From Cytophagaceae bacterium (GTDB lineage Bacteria; Bacteroidota; Bacteroidia; Cytophagales; Flexibacteraceae), in the NCBI GenBank assembly GCA_027490155.1, contig JAIXYP010000005.1:62001-126000 (forward strand): DNA of 64,000 nucleotides. Reading direction: 5' to 3'. Below, in pieces: positions 37,281-46,232 of the stretch. Both the position numbers and the translations under genes were made by a program. The first letter of the stretch is position 1. The number at the start of each line of letters is the position of its first letter. Below the pieces are notes generated by a model, which did no database searches, was not told where the DNA came from, and saw only the letters and a program-made list of their open reading frames with translations.

Positions 37281-37645
37281 AAACACAGAGCTTTTAATGC
37301 TTAACTCCGTATTGACCTTAGCACAACCTGTGCCACGCCTCTGTTTTTACTACAAATAACTAGTAAAAATTTGATTTAACAATTTGTAAATCAGTTATTT
37401 AGCATGCAATTAGGTCTGCCAATTGCAATCCGGCAATGTGTCAACAAGGCTGTAAATTTGGCAGAATTGGCGTTCCAGATTGCACAAAGTGTCAGTCATT
37501 TTGGATCAAGTCTAGCCCTCATTGGCCTACCCTTGGTATCTAACAAAGGGTTATAAGGTTGGGTATCCTATTTGCTTGGCAACTGTTTAGCCTTGTTTCA
37601 ACATTATTCTGGATAGGGCTGAGACATATTGAGGCCAAATGCAGG
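37281..37645. other. Divergent regulatory region groES / DUF4199
   Basis: About 365 bp with no gene. It must hold the groESL promoter, but I find no CIRCE repeat and no exact minus-strand TAnnTTTG; the closest on that strand is TAGTTATTTG at about 37355-37364. Short inverted repeats such as GCACA-ACC-TGTGC (37321-37333) are present. Confidence 0.35.
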
Positions 37646-37653
37646 TACCTTTG
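37646..37653 (+). promoter_or_regulatory. Bacteroidota -7-like element upstream of the DUF4199 gene
   Basis: TACCTTTG matches TAnnTTTG and lies 108 bp before the ATG at 37761. The spacing to the nearest upstream TTG is only 14 bp, so the -33 element is not clear. Confidence 0.35.
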
Positions 37654-37760
37654 CATTTTGAGCCCTTGTTGTTAAGCTGGCTTGGCTTTGGTAAACCATG
37701 TCGTTACCTTACCAACCAGCCGATTGCCAGCTGGGCAAATGCCTGGCATACATAACCCTA

Positions 37761-38375
37761 ATGAGCAAAAGCGTAAAAACCGCCAGCGGCAAAACCAAAT
37801 CCGCACCAGAGCCAGAGGTAACCGTATATGCGCCAGAAACCCCGAGGCTGGCTTTGTTGCGTATGGCTGCGGTTGGAGGCTTGCTGACAGGAATTGCCTG
37901 TTTTTTGTTTTTCTTGATCGTAGCCTGGGTAGGTGAGATCAATCCTCTAACTCCGATTCGCTATCTGGACGCAGGCTTGGTCATTTTGGGATGCGTTTTT
38001 ACGTTTTGGTATGTCAAAAACGCCCGTGCGTTTGGTCGATTCCAGTTTTGGGAAGGTCTTTTCATGGGTTTTGTACTGACCTTGGTTTCCGCCTTGATCA
38101 CTGGTTCTTTGACGTTTGGCTACTTGCAGTGGTTCGCCCCTGAGGTTCTGACCGAGTATGTCAGTTGGAGTGTTGAAATGGCCATCAAGATGCATGACCA
38201 GACCTTGGAGCACTTTTCTGAAGCTGGTTATCAGGACCAACTCCGAAGCCTGAGAATGATCACTGCTAGCGATATCTTTCAGGACATCCTGATCAAAAAG
38301 CTAATTACTAGCATCATAATTGTGCCCATCTTAGCCGCTATGATGCGCCGCACTGTTTTACAATTTCGGCCGTAG
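37761..38375 (+). CDS. DUF4199 family membrane protein
   Basis: 204 residues from the ATG at 37761 (MSKSVKTASG); the frame extends upstream to 37698 but the added part overlaps sequence of no coding character. A polar, lysine-rich N-terminus (about 1-30) is followed by four hydrophobic segments (near 33-55, 64-80, 96-118 and 180-195), the pattern of DUF4199 proteins that are common in Bacteroidota and have no known function. The loop between segments three and four (MHDQTLEHFSEAGY...) is the usual soluble part. It precedes clpX by 74 bp on the same strand, but clpX may have its own promoter. Confidence 0.8.
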   Translation: MSKSVKTASGKTKSAPEPEVTVYAPETPRLALLRMAAVGGLLTGIACFLFFLIVAWVGEINPLTPIRYLDAGLVILGCVFTFWYVKNARAFGRFQFWEGLFMGFVLTLVSALITGSLTFGYLQWFAPEVLTEYVSWSVEMAIKMHDQTLEHFSEAGYQDQLRSLRMITASDIFQDILIKKLITSIIIVPILAAMMRRTVLQFRP

Positions 38376-38449
38376 CATTTTAGTGCTTTTTTATTGCGAT
38401 TGCACAAGTTTATTGGCCCAATCCCCGCCTTATCCACACCTTTGTACTT

Positions 38450-39673
38450 ATGATTTGTTCGTTTTGCGGTCGCACCAAAAAAGAAGTTGCCCTGATGGTT
38501 TCGGGGAATGATGCCCATATCTGTAATAACTGCATCGAGAAAGCCAGCCAGATCCTGGAAGAAGAAAATCGAACCCGTGTTAAGGGTGCTGCAGGTGGTA
38601 AGTTTTCGCTAATTAAACCGGTGGAGATGAAGGTTTTCCTTGATGATTACGTCATCGGACAGGACGAAGCCAAGAAGGTTCTGAGCGTTGCCATTTATAA
38701 TCACTATAAGCGGCTCCAACAAAAGAAACAGCCCGATGATACTGTCATCGAAAAGTCTAATATTATCATGGTAGGCGACACCGGTACAGGCAAAACCTAT
38801 CTGGCCCGGACAATAGCGCGGAAGCTTCAGGTACCATTCTGTATTGCTGATGCTACCGTTATTACAGAAGCTGGCTATGTCGGCGAAGACGTCGAGACTA
38901 TCCTGACCCGTTTGCTCCAAGCTGCTGACTATGATGTTGCTGCTGCTGAGCGGGGTATCGTTTACATTGACGAAATCGACAAAATTGCCCGTAAGGGAGA
39001 CAACCCAAGCATCACCCGTGACGTCAGTGGCGAAGGTGTACAACAGGCCTTACTCAAATTGCTGGAAGGATCCGTTGTCAACGTACCACCTCAAGGAGGC
39101 CGTAAGCACCCTGAGCAAAAGCTGGTCTCGATCAATACTGAGAACATCTTGTTTATCTGCGGAGGTGCCTTCAACGGCATCCAACGCCATATTGCTAATA
39201 GGCTCAACCAAAATCCGATTGGGTTCTCGGCCAGCTATAGCAAAACGGAAGATATTGACCGAGATAACCTTAACCAGTATATTACTTCCCAGGATCTCAA
39301 GACCTTTGGCCTCATTCCCGAGCTCATTGGCCGCCTGCCGATTGTGACTTTCCTGAACCCACTTGACAAGGCCTCACTGACCAAGATCATGACTGAGCCT
39401 AAGAACTCTTTGACGCGCCAGTACGCCAAGTTGTTCCAAATGGAAGATGTCGAGCTTACCTTCACCCCGGAGGCTCTAGAAGCCATTGTAGATAAAGCAA
39501 TGGAAAACAATCTTGGTGCACGTGGCCTCCGCAGCATCTGCGAAGCCATCCTGACTGATGCGATGTTCGAGATTCCATCAACTCGCAATATTCGTAAACT
39601 TGAGATTGACAGGCCTTATGTCATGGAGCGCCTGCACCATGGCAAGTTCGGCGCTAAGCTCAAAGTTGCCTAA
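38450..39673 (+). CDS. clpX: ATP-dependent Clp protease ATP-binding subunit ClpX
   Basis: 407 residues. It unfolds tagged substrates for the ClpP peptidase. The N-terminal zinc-binding domain is CSFCGR...CNNC (residues 3-6 and 25-28). Walker A is GDTGTGKT (about 108-115), the variant typical of this phylum; Walker B is VYIDEID (about 171-177). The substrate-gripping pore loop [16 protein letters not shown] (GYVG), the second-region motif [15 protein letters not shown], the IGF loop for ClpP docking (NPIGFSAS) and sensor 2 ([12 protein letters not shown]) are all present. clpP is not in the window. A CACCTTTG motif at 38437-38444 lies very close to the ATG, which would imply a very short leader. 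Confidence 0.97.
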   Translation: MICSFCGRTKKEVALMVSGNDAHICNNCIEKASQILEEENRTRVKGAAGGKFSLIKPVEMKVFLDDYVIGQDEAKKVLSVAIYNHYKRLQQKKQPDDTVIEKSNIIMVGDTGTGKTYLARTIARKLQVPFCIADATVITEAGYVGEDVETILTRLLQAADYDVAAAERGIVYIDEIDKIARKGDNPSITRDVSGEGVQQALLKLLEGSVVNVPPQGGRKHPEQKLVSINTENILFICGGAFNGIQRHIANRLNQNPIGFSASYSKTEDIDRDNLNQYITSQDLKTFGLIPELIGRLPIVTFLNPLDKASLTKIMTEPKNSLTRQYAKLFQMEDVELTFTPEALEAIVDKAMENNLGARGLRSICEAILTDAMFEIPSTRNIRKLEIDRPYVMERLHHGKFGAKLKVA

Positions 39674-39731
39674 GCCAATAGATTAGCAGATTAGGACAGT
39701 TGCTTTTGTCCTAATCCCAACCACCCAAACC

Positions 39732-39776
39732 AAAAGGTCAGGACCAACCATTAGTTGTTTGGTTTTGGCCTTTTTT
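39732..39776 (+). terminator. Terminator of clpX
   Basis: AAAAGGTCAGGACCAA (39732-39747) pairs with TTGGTTTTGGCCTTTT (39759-39774) in a 16-bp stem when three G-U pairs are allowed, followed by further T. A perfect 10-bp hairpin without T run, GATTAGGACA...TGTCCTAATC (39689-39716), precedes it. Confidence 0.75.
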
Positions 39777-39791
39777 GCTAATACTGTGGGG

Positions 39792-40188
39792 ATGAAACTG
39801 ACACTACACTCAGAGGTTTTCTATAAATGGCTTGTCAAATATCGCTTGGTTGTTTGACGAGTCGTTGCCATCACCTGGATAGGGCTATTTGCTTTGGGCA
39901 ATTTGGTTTACCGTTAAGTTTGAGTCTTTACCCGCGCTCAATAGCGCTGGCAAGGCTTTGGTATCACTCGGTATCGTCTTGACCTTGTTCCTGAACTTCA
40001 CCACGGCGGTGAAGGGTGAGGCGGGTAAGGCAACGAATGCGGACGATCAAATACAATACCAGCGACCTAGCAAAGCAATGCGTTTAGTCGAACAATCTGT
40101 TTTGAGGATTTCTAAGCTGTTGAACAGTGGCTTGCAGTGTCTTTCGAGAATCTGGGACTACCTCATCTTACCCCGCTTAACCAAGTAA
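39792..40188 (+). pseudogene. Broken gene for a small membrane protein
   Basis: An ORF starting ATG AAA CTG at 39792 (MKLTLHSEVFYKW...) is stopped by a TGA at 39855-39857. The same frame then continues with a hydrophobic stretch (RVVAITWIGLFALGNLVY), and a second frame from about 39889 adds another hydrophobic segment (GKALVSLGIVLTLFLNFTTAVKG) and a polar tail to 40188. Taken together this reads as a two-helix membrane protein of about 130 residues with one nonsense and one frameshift mutation. The last 31 bp overlap the end of the convergent DUF58 gene. I recognise no family, and the second frame alone, starting from a TTG at 39889, could still be expressed. Confidence 0.4.
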
Positions 40189-41060
40189 GGTAACAATACT
40201 TGGTCTATACCCCCATTGATATCAGCCTCTACAAAGTCGATTTTGTACTGATGGCACTTCAGTGTCAGATCCTGCCTAAAGGTTTTCATGGCTGCTTGGT
40301 AGTGAGCCTGGAACTGGCTCGGTACCAATTTCAGTTTATCCCCTGTTTCTGCATCCACGAACTCGTACGGACGCTGTTCGAACTCGAGCTCAAGCTCGGT
40401 AGTCCGGTCCGCAATGTGGAAGAGCAATACCTCGTGTTTGTTGTGCTTTAGATGATTGAGTGCACCAAACAAATCAGCATCATCTGCATGGTCATAAAAG
40501 TCCGAAAACACCACAATCAGTGACCGTTGGTGCGTTCGCTCGGCCATGGCATGCAGGACCTCGCTCAATTTGGTGGTACCATGGCTAGGGATAGCATCCA
40601 CCAGGTTGGACAGTTGACCCAACACCTTCTGGAGGTGCAAACCACTACTTTTGATAGGTGTCTCTAGCTCTATGTCTTGGGCAAAGGTGCTGATCCCGAC
40701 TGCATCTCGCTGGCGTTGTAGTAAGTAGCTGAGGCAAGCAGAGGCTATAGCAGCAAAGGCAATTTTACCTTTGGTCTCAGTAGGGTAGTACATGCTAGCC
40801 GAGGCATCAATCAGCAGCCTGGCTCGCAAATTAGTTTCCTCTTCGTAGCGCTTGGTATACAGTCGATCGGTTTTGGCAAATACTTTCCAGTCGATGTTGC
40901 GGGTTGCCTCGCCGCTATTATAAATTTTATGCTCGGCAAACTCGACCGAAAAACCATGATAGGGGCTCTTGTGCAGGCCTGTAATAAATCCCTCAACCAT
41001 TTGTTTGGCCAAGAGCTCGAGGTTGGCATATTGGCGCAGCAGGGCCAGATCAATCTTCAT
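40158..41060 (-). CDS. DUF58 family protein (vWA-like fold)
   Basis: 300 residues with no signal peptide or membrane segment, so probably cytoplasmic or membrane-associated. The DUF58 signature GHKS-type start is seen in LHKSPYHGFSVEFAEHKIYNSGEATRNIDWKVFAKT (in parts, about 29-64), followed by the MIDAS-like LLIDASASMYY (about 82-92), where D and the SxS serines would bind metal. FSDFYDH near 190 supplies a further acidic site. DUF58 proteins usually accompany MoxR AAA ATPases and membrane vWA proteins (BatA/B); none of these is in the window, so this is an orphan copy here. Confidence 0.9.
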   Translation of the reverse strand: MKIDLALLRQYANLELLAKQMVEGFITGLHKSPYHGFSVEFAEHKIYNSGEATRNIDWKVFAKTDRLYTKRYEEETNLRARLLIDASASMYYPTETKGKIAFAAIASACLSYLLQRQRDAVGISTFAQDIELETPIKSSGLHLQKVLGQLSNLVDAIPSHGTTKLSEVLHAMAERTHQRSLIVVFSDFYDHADDADLFGALNHLKHNKHEVLLFHIADRTTELELEFEQRPYEFVDAETGDKLKLVPSQFQAHYQAAMKTFRQDLTLKCHQYKIDFVEADINGGIDQVLLPYLVKRGKMR

Positions 41061-41139
41061 GTGCCTAATATCCTAAAAAATGCTTCGGCCCACAACTAAA
41101 TCTCAATTTGAGGCCTTTTTTGCAGGTGTAGCGAAAGCA

Positions 41140-41922
41140 CTAGTCGTTGAAGTTATGCCGACGGTACCGCAGCAGCAAAGCCGAGTGCCCCAAATCTTTG
41201 AGTCGTCGAACAGCTTTTGGTGTTTGTTTGGGTGTCACAAATTGGCCCACCAACACCCGATAGAACATCATCCCATGGTCCTCCCTAGGTTCGATTACTA
41301 CAGGGGTGAAGCCTTGGTCCTCGAGGTTTCGTGCAGCGTCTAGGGCGTTTTCTAACATCCCATAGTTGTCTGCATGCAGACAAATACCGGATAACAAAAG
41401 CTCCTCACCGACGGAATTGTAGTATCGGTTATTTTTGAATTGACCTTCCTGTAACTCCTGATAGGTAAGGCTTGGCGGGACTATGAAACTGCCAGTATCA
41501 GGCGCAGCATTGTTCGCCAACAGACTCATTCTGGCGTCCCGCACCAACAGAGGAGTATATATAACCTCAAGGCTAACTGGCGCAATGCCTCTGCCAACCA
41601 TCCGGAGCTCTTTTGCAGCTGCTAATGACAGGTCAATGACACGACCTTTGCCGAATGGCCCCCTATCATTGACTCTGACAACGGTGCTACGGCCATTAGC
41701 TGTATTGGTAACCCGAACCATACTGCCAAAAGGCAGCTCACGATGCGCACAATGGAATCCGTAAGTGTCGTGCCGCTCGCCCGAGCTGGTTTTGTGGCCA
41801 TGCAGGCGCTTACTATAATAGGATGCAAGGCCACTCCCAGCCTCCTGAGCTAGTGCCCCAATCGGCCCTATCAGCGCCCAGAACAGGGTCTGGAAAAGGA
41901 TGTAGATCTTTTTTTTTGTCAT
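41140..41922 (-). CDS. rlpA: RlpA-like double-psi beta-barrel protein with SPOR domain
   Basis: 260 residues from the ATG at 41922 (MTKKKIYILF); 27 bp upstream is another in-frame start. A signal peptide (LFQTLFWALIGPIGALAQ) precedes the RlpA barrel: GLASYYSKRLHGHKTSSGER, PFGSMVRVTN and the active-site block VVRVNDRGPFGKGRVIDLS (about 80-98). The C-terminal 80 residues (GICLHADNYGMLENALDAA...YRVLVGQF) form a SPOR domain, which binds denuded peptidoglycan strands at the division septum. RlpA enzymes cleave such naked glycans. Whether this copy is catalytic or only binds is not known; the key Asp in NDRGPF is kept. It is divergent from the SPFH lipoprotein. Confidence 0.9.
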   Translation of the reverse strand: MTKKKIYILFQTLFWALIGPIGALAQEAGSGLASYYSKRLHGHKTSSGERHDTYGFHCAHRELPFGSMVRVTNTANGRSTVVRVNDRGPFGKGRVIDLSLAAAKELRMVGRGIAPVSLEVIYTPLLVRDARMSLLANNAAPDTGSFIVPPSLTYQELQEGQFKNNRYYNSVGEELLLSGICLHADNYGMLENALDAARNLEDQGFTPVVIEPREDHGMMFYRVLVGQFVTPKQTPKAVRRLKDLGHSALLLRYRRHNFND

Positions 41923-42268
41923 GGGCCTTTGATGATAAGCCACTGCCAACCTCAGTAGCGGCCAGCTTAGTCATTGGCATGAGATGGTGGTCAGTTGTTG
42001 CTATCCTCCGATCGTATCTGATATATGAGTATGACATCAACAACCACGGCTCCCTTGCAAACCTTGTGCCAAAGCCACAATAAGGTTACTTTCTGTCCTT
42101 TAAGGCTAGTCTGTTGGGTTAATAGCTGCAAATTTACCTGCCATCAGACATTGGTGCCGTTTTCCTTATATTAAGTAGCTAATGCTGATACTAGGAAGCA
42201 TGTTTGCATTGTCTGCAGGCCAAGCACACTACTTTGTTGTATCTTGCTATGGCTCAATGATAGATCTT
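41923..42268. other. Divergent intergenic region rlpA / SPFH lipoprotein
   Basis: About 345 bp. Reading frames on both strands enter it as upstream extensions of the two flanking genes but look non-coding. I find no TAnnTTTG match or strong hairpin. Confidence 0.35.
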
Positions 42269-43177
42269 ATGAAAACTCCTAATAAGCACAATCTCGATCA
42301 ACCATTACAACTTCAGGGACGTACAACACAACCACGCCGCTTAATCAGGATGGTACGAAGGGTGATTGGTGTTTTGGTGACCCCAGTTGCATTGTTAGTT
42401 ATGGTCACCAGCTGTAGTAACTCAGTCGAGCAAGGGCAGTCTGGCCTTGCGATCAAGAACCCGCTGATATTTGGTAGCCCTGGCCTAGAGGTGTTGCCAC
42501 CAGGTAGGCACTATTTGGCACCAACATCTAGCTTCAAGGTTTATGACATGAGGCCTTTTAAGGTAAGCGAAAGTTTTGATGACATGATCACCAAGGACAA
42601 CGTTCCAGTCGACTTCTCTATCCACCTGACCCTGAAGCTCAACCCTGCAGGGGTAGCCACATTGTTTAAGGAGTTTGGTGACGAGTGGTATAACGCCAAC
42701 ATCAAAGAGTCGTTCAGAACTGACGTGCGCAACGCCTGTAAGGAGTTTTCGATGCAAGACCTGACCACCGACGCCAAGGTGTCGGAGTACATGACAAGTT
42801 TACTTCAGGCTAGTCTATCGAAGATGTTGATCACCAAAAAGATTCCGATTTTCTTGGAAGGCATCGAGATTGGTAAGGTCAATCCGCCGAACCAAGTAAT
42901 CGAGGAGATTGCCAACACAGCTGTAGCGCAGCAAGCGCGTGCCACTGAAATCCAGAAACTGGAGCGTGAAAAAGCCCGTGAGCAAACCGAAAAGCAACGT
43001 GCGACCTCAGATAAGGCATATATGCAATCCTTGGCCATCACTCCAGAGCAATACATCCAACTTCGTGAGATCGAGATCCGGAAGGAAATGATCGAGGTCA
43101 TCAAGTCTAAGCCTAATGTTAGCATCATTGCCAACTTAGGGGGTGATCGGGTATCGCCAATGGTGCAAGTAAAGTAG
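42269..43177 (+). CDS. SPFH/prohibitin-like lipoprotein
   Basis: 302 residues from the ATG at 42269 (MKTPNKHN); a later ATG at 42350 (MVRRVIGVLVTPVALLVM) would give an ideal lipoprotein signal and 275 residues. Either way a hydrophobic stretch is followed by a lipobox MVTSC, so the protein is probably lipid-anchored outside the cytoplasm. The SPFH domain follows (about 65-230 in the longer form): PGRHYLAPTSSFKVYDMRP, TKDNVPVDFSIHLTLKLNP and IEEIANTAVAQQARATEI, then an E/K/R-rich coiled coil. Most SPFH proteins carry a membrane helix or hairpin instead of a lipobox. Related lipoproteins are seen in Bacteroidota with unknown role. Confidence 0.85.
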   Translation: MKTPNKHNLDQPLQLQGRTTQPRRLIRMVRRVIGVLVTPVALLVMVTSCSNSVEQGQSGLAIKNPLIFGSPGLEVLPPGRHYLAPTSSFKVYDMRPFKVSESFDDMITKDNVPVDFSIHLTLKLNPAGVATLFKEFGDEWYNANIKESFRTDVRNACKEFSMQDLTTDAKVSEYMTSLLQASLSKMLITKKIPIFLEGIEIGKVNPPNQVIEEIANTAVAQQARATEIQKLEREKAREQTEKQRATSDKAYMQSLAITPEQYIQLREIEIRKEMIEVIKSKPNVSIIANLGGDRVSPMVQVK

Positions 43178-43201
43178 TTCTAACTCCTAATACGCTCGAC
43201 C

Positions 43202-45085
43202 TTATCTGATCCGTAGTTTCTGTCCAATCTTGAGAGGTTTGGATCTGTCGAGGTTGTTGAGGGCAACGAGGTCCGCAAGCTTGATTTTGTGTTTTTTGCA
43301 AATCCGTTCTAGGCTTTCACCACTAACGACGGTATGTATTTGTACCTCAGGAGTGCTTGGGATAACAACTTTTTGAGCAGCATTGCCCTCATCTGGTTTG
43401 ACGTCCTTTGTGCCATCGGTGGGTGCCGATTTTGCCCCATCTGTCATTGCTGTGGCTTTAGCCGAATTGATGTTGGTAGGTCTTTGGGGTGTCGCATCGA
43501 TCAAGTTCGGGTCATTGTCCTGCAACTTATCGCCAACGGCAGAGTCTGTCAATAGGCTATCCTGTTGCGGAATGGCATCTGTTTCATCCTCAGCCATTGT
43601 GACCGGGTCTTTAGGAAAGGCGATCATGTATGACTTACCAGATGCAACAGTTAAGCTATTTTTACGAAGCCAAGGGTTATACCACTTCAGGATTTTGTAA
43701 TTGATCCCTTGTGCTATGGACCATGCCGTAAGGTCTGTTATTGTACTGCTGACCTTAACATAGCGTAACCTGAATGGTTGATATAGGTGTTTGCGCTCTA
43801 CAGAGAACCCGTAGTCTTCGGCATTTTCCATAATCTGTTTGAACGACAATAGCCTGAATACATATCGCCCTGTCTCTTGGTTGACCAGCAGATCATAATA
43901 GTTATTCATCTTCTGGCTCGTCATCGAGCGCTGGAGGCCACCCATGCCCACATTGTAGCTTGCAAGGGCTGATGTCCAGGTACCAAGGTTCCGTTTGGCC
44001 TGTTTGAAATACTTACAGGCCGCAACGGTGGCTTTCTGAGGATGGAATCGTTCGTCCACCTCATCGGTTATTTCAAGCCCATATTCACGGGCGGCAGGCT
44101 CCATTAATTGCCAGAATCCTGCTGCACCAGCAGGAGAAAACCTGTTTTCGAACATGGACTCGATTGCAGCAACATACTTAAAGTCCGCCGGGACGCCCTG
44201 TTGTTTAAGGGTCTGCTGAATCATCGGGAACCACCTTGACGATCGTTTGATTAGCAACAAGGTATTGGCCTGCCAATAAACATTGAGCGTCAGTTCTCGA
44301 TCGAAACGCTCATAAACTTCAATGTCCTTAAGTGGAACTTCCTCACCAGCAAACACCACATTGTCAGGGATGTTTAGGGAATAGACCTGGTGCCTACCCT
44401 GTTGTTGGGGGTCGTACTGTGGGCCAACTATACCCTGCCACGTGAGCAAGGCATATAGCAGGTATCCAGCTGTGAAGCATAAGCCTGGGAACAATAGACC
44501 CCAGCTTACACGTTTCAGCCAAGTAGGGGCCTCTTTTTCATGGGCCAATAATTGCCTGATTTTGTTTAGACCAGCTACCGTTAGGCGCTCGCCATCCATC
44601 AGTTCAGTCAAATGCTCTGATGGGCTTTTGCGTGGAGTTGGGGCTTTCGTTTGTTGACCAATGGCAACAGTTTTGGCTTTTTTATCAGTTGGGAAAGATG
44701 CCGTAGACTGGTCGAGATCTTTTATTGCACGATCATCAGGAATCAAAGTCGGGCTTTTAGCTTCTGCCGAATCTGCCTGGACGACCGCATCAGATTTCAT
44801 TTCTTTTGGTTCATCATCCTCCGTCATGTTTGCTGAATCAGCCACCTTGCTAGGCTCTGTTACTGCTGAAGTAATATCAGGTTCAGCCTCCATAGGATTG
44901 GTTTCCTCTGTTGGGGCTGTAGGATCAGGGATGGCATCGGTTGATACCTCAGGTATAGATAACGCATCATGTTGGCTATCGTCTTCAGGCTTTGGTATTG
45001 AGATGCCACTGGTTGAAGTTGCTTCTTGGTCCTGCGCCTGGTCCTGCACTTGGTCTTGCTGAGGGTCTAGGTTTGGATCAGGCAT
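43202..45085 (-). CDS. Membrane-anchored lytic transglycosylase with LysM domain (MltD-like)
   Basis: 627 residues from the ATG at 45085 (MPDPNLDPQQDQ). Residues 1-about 190 are acidic and low-complexity (Q/D repeats QDQVQDQAQDQ, then E/D/P/S/T-rich) without a signal peptide. One membrane helix follows near 210-230 (GLLFPGLCFTAGYLLYALL), then the SLT domain (about 300-420): the catalytic glutamate in YVAAIESMFENRFSPAGAAGFWQLM and the conserved ASYNVGMGG. A second acidic linker leads to a C-terminal LysM domain (HTVVSGESLERICKKHKI...IGQKLRIR). So the enzyme should face the periplasm from an inner-membrane anchor with a long cytoplasmic tail, whereas MltD proteins are usually exported or lipoproteins. 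It cleaves peptidoglycan glycan strands. Confidence 0.88.
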   Translation of the reverse strand: MPDPNLDPQQDQVQDQAQDQEATSTSGISIPKPEDDSQHDALSIPEVSTDAIPDPTAPTEETNPMEAEPDITSAVTEPSKVADSANMTEDDEPKEMKSDAVVQADSAEAKSPTLIPDDRAIKDLDQSTASFPTDKKAKTVAIGQQTKAPTPRKSPSEHLTELMDGERLTVAGLNKIRQLLAHEKEAPTWLKRVSWGLLFPGLCFTAGYLLYALLTWQGIVGPQYDPQQQGRHQVYSLNIPDNVVFAGEEVPLKDIEVYERFDRELTLNVYWQANTLLLIKRSSRWFPMIQQTLKQQGVPADFKYVAAIESMFENRFSPAGAAGFWQLMEPAAREYGLEITDEVDERFHPQKATVAACKYFKQAKRNLGTWTSALASYNVGMGGLQRSMTSQKMNNYYDLLVNQETGRYVFRLLSFKQIMENAEDYGFSVERKHLYQPFRLRYVKVSSTITDLTAWSIAQGINYKILKWYNPWLRKNSLTVASGKSYMIAFPKDPVTMAEDETDAIPQQDSLLTDSAVGDKLQDNDPNLIDATPQRPTNINSAKATAMTDGAKSAPTDGTKDVKPDEGNAAQKVVIPSTPEVQIHTVVSGESLERICKKHKIKLADLVALNNLDRSKPLKIGQKLRIR

Positions 45086-45246
45086 CTGGATAGGGACAAT
45101 AGCGTGGACAAACGATCGACATTTTGGTTGGCCTATTAAGGCAACCCCTAATATAGGAAATTTTAAGTAGGATGGAGCTTGACAATCGTATGCGGTAAAC
45201 CTCACGGCACTTCTAAGGCATATATTTTAGCCTCAATTCTCAAAAA

Positions 45247-45291
45247 AAAACACCCCTATCTGTTGCAGTTATGCGAAGATAGAGGTGTTTT
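45247..45291 (-). terminator. Terminator of the LOG family gene
   Basis: AAAACACCCCTATCT (45247-45261) pairs with AGATAGAGGTGTTTT (45277-45291) with one mismatch; on the minus strand it is followed by a run of nine T, 54 bp past the LOG gene stop. Confidence 0.88.
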
Positions 45292-45344
45292 AATGCGTTA
45301 TCTGATGCCTTTACGCCTACAAAACGTATCGCAGGTCCTTTAGG

Positions 45345-46091
45345 CTAGAAGTTTGGCTGCAGCAAATATTTGCTATAAAAATCATCAATTACCTTGACAG
45401 CCTCCGTAGGGGTGTCAACCACATTGATGAGGTTCATGTCCTCAGGGTTTATGTAGTTTTCGCGCCCCAGCATCACGGTCTCGATCCAGTTTAGGAGACC
45501 TTCCCAATAGGACCTGCCAACTAGGACGATCGGGAAGCGGCCTATCTTTTTGGTCTGAATCAGGGTCAGGGCCTCAAACATTTCGTCCATTGTACCCATA
45601 CCGCCTGGCATCACGACATAGCCTTGGGCATACTTCATGAACATGACCTTCCTGACGAAAAAGTAATCAAAGTTGATCATTTTGTCGCGGTCGATATAGA
45701 CGTTGTTGAACTGCTCGAACGGCAGCTGAATATTGAGACCAACAGACTTGCCGCCTTGTTCGAAAGCGCCTTTGTTGCCTGCCTCCATGATGCCGGGCCC
45801 ACCACCAGTGATCACACCGTAGCCATGCCGCACCAATTTGGCAGCAATTTCTTCGGCCATCTTGTAGTACTCATGGTTATGTGGCGTCCGGGCAGAACCG
45901 AAGATACTGACGCAGGGGCCGATCTTGCTTAGTTTTTCAAATCCCTCAACAAACTCGGCCATCACCTTAAAGATGACCCACGAGTCCGAACTTTTGATCT
46001 CGTTCCAGTCGCGGTCCTTAAAGGCCTGCCGGATTTTTTGTTCCTCTTTCTCTTGAGCCATATTTGACTCTAGCTCTCTTTCTTCAATCAT
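45345..46091 (-). CDS. LOG family protein (lysine decarboxylase-like fold, TIGR00730 type)
   Basis: 248 residues. The Rossmann-like domain contains VSIFGSARTP (about 62-71), GGGPGIMEAGNKGAF (about 95-110), and the LOG signature PGGMGTMDEMFEALTLIQ (about 162-180). Proteins with PGGxGTxxE are usually nucleoside 5'-monophosphate phosphoribohydrolases (cytokinin-activating LOG enzymes) rather than lysine decarboxylases as older annotations say. About 40 extra N-terminal residues (EEQKIRQAFKDRDWNEIKSSDSW) are common in Bacteroidota members. The start may be 46091 or the ATG at 46061. It lies downstream of the superoxide dismutase gene by 141 bp on the same strand, but with no evident link. Confidence 0.9.
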   Translation of the reverse strand: MIEERELESNMAQEKEEQKIRQAFKDRDWNEIKSSDSWVIFKVMAEFVEGFEKLSKIGPCVSIFGSARTPHNHEYYKMAEEIAAKLVRHGYGVITGGGPGIMEAGNKGAFEQGGKSVGLNIQLPFEQFNNVYIDRDKMINFDYFFVRKVMFMKYAQGYVVMPGGMGTMDEMFEALTLIQTKKIGRFPIVLVGRSYWEGLLNWIETVMLGRENYINPEDMNLINVVDTPTEAVKVIDDFYSKYLLQPNF

Positions 46092-46232
46092 ATCGTTTTC
46101 AAATCAGGCTTTGTCACCCAGTTACGGTGGGCTTCAGATGACCTAGGAAGGTCCGACTGGGTGGGGTAAGGGGTATTATAGGGGCAATAGATAATCGTTG
46201 GATATCCGGGTTGCCTCTTTGATGTACTAGGA

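Noticed and set aside
37281-37400. CIRCE operator upstream of groES
   Set aside because: No TTAGCACTC-N9-GAGTGCTAA repeat or near match is present; only short unrelated palindromes.
38450-39673. Divergent Walker A (GDTGTGKT) in ClpX as an anomaly
   Set aside because: Bacteroidota ClpX proteins commonly have G(E/D)TGTGKT, so it is normal for the phylum.
39855-39857. TGA read as tryptophan (alternative genetic code)
   Set aside because: All core genes in the window read normally with TGA as stop and tryptophan as TGG; a pseudogene explains the single case better.
45024-45060. Tandem repeat in the transglycosylase gene
   Set aside because: Three imperfect 12-bp units encode the Q/D-rich segment; it is ordinary low-complexity coding sequence, too short to report as a repeat element.
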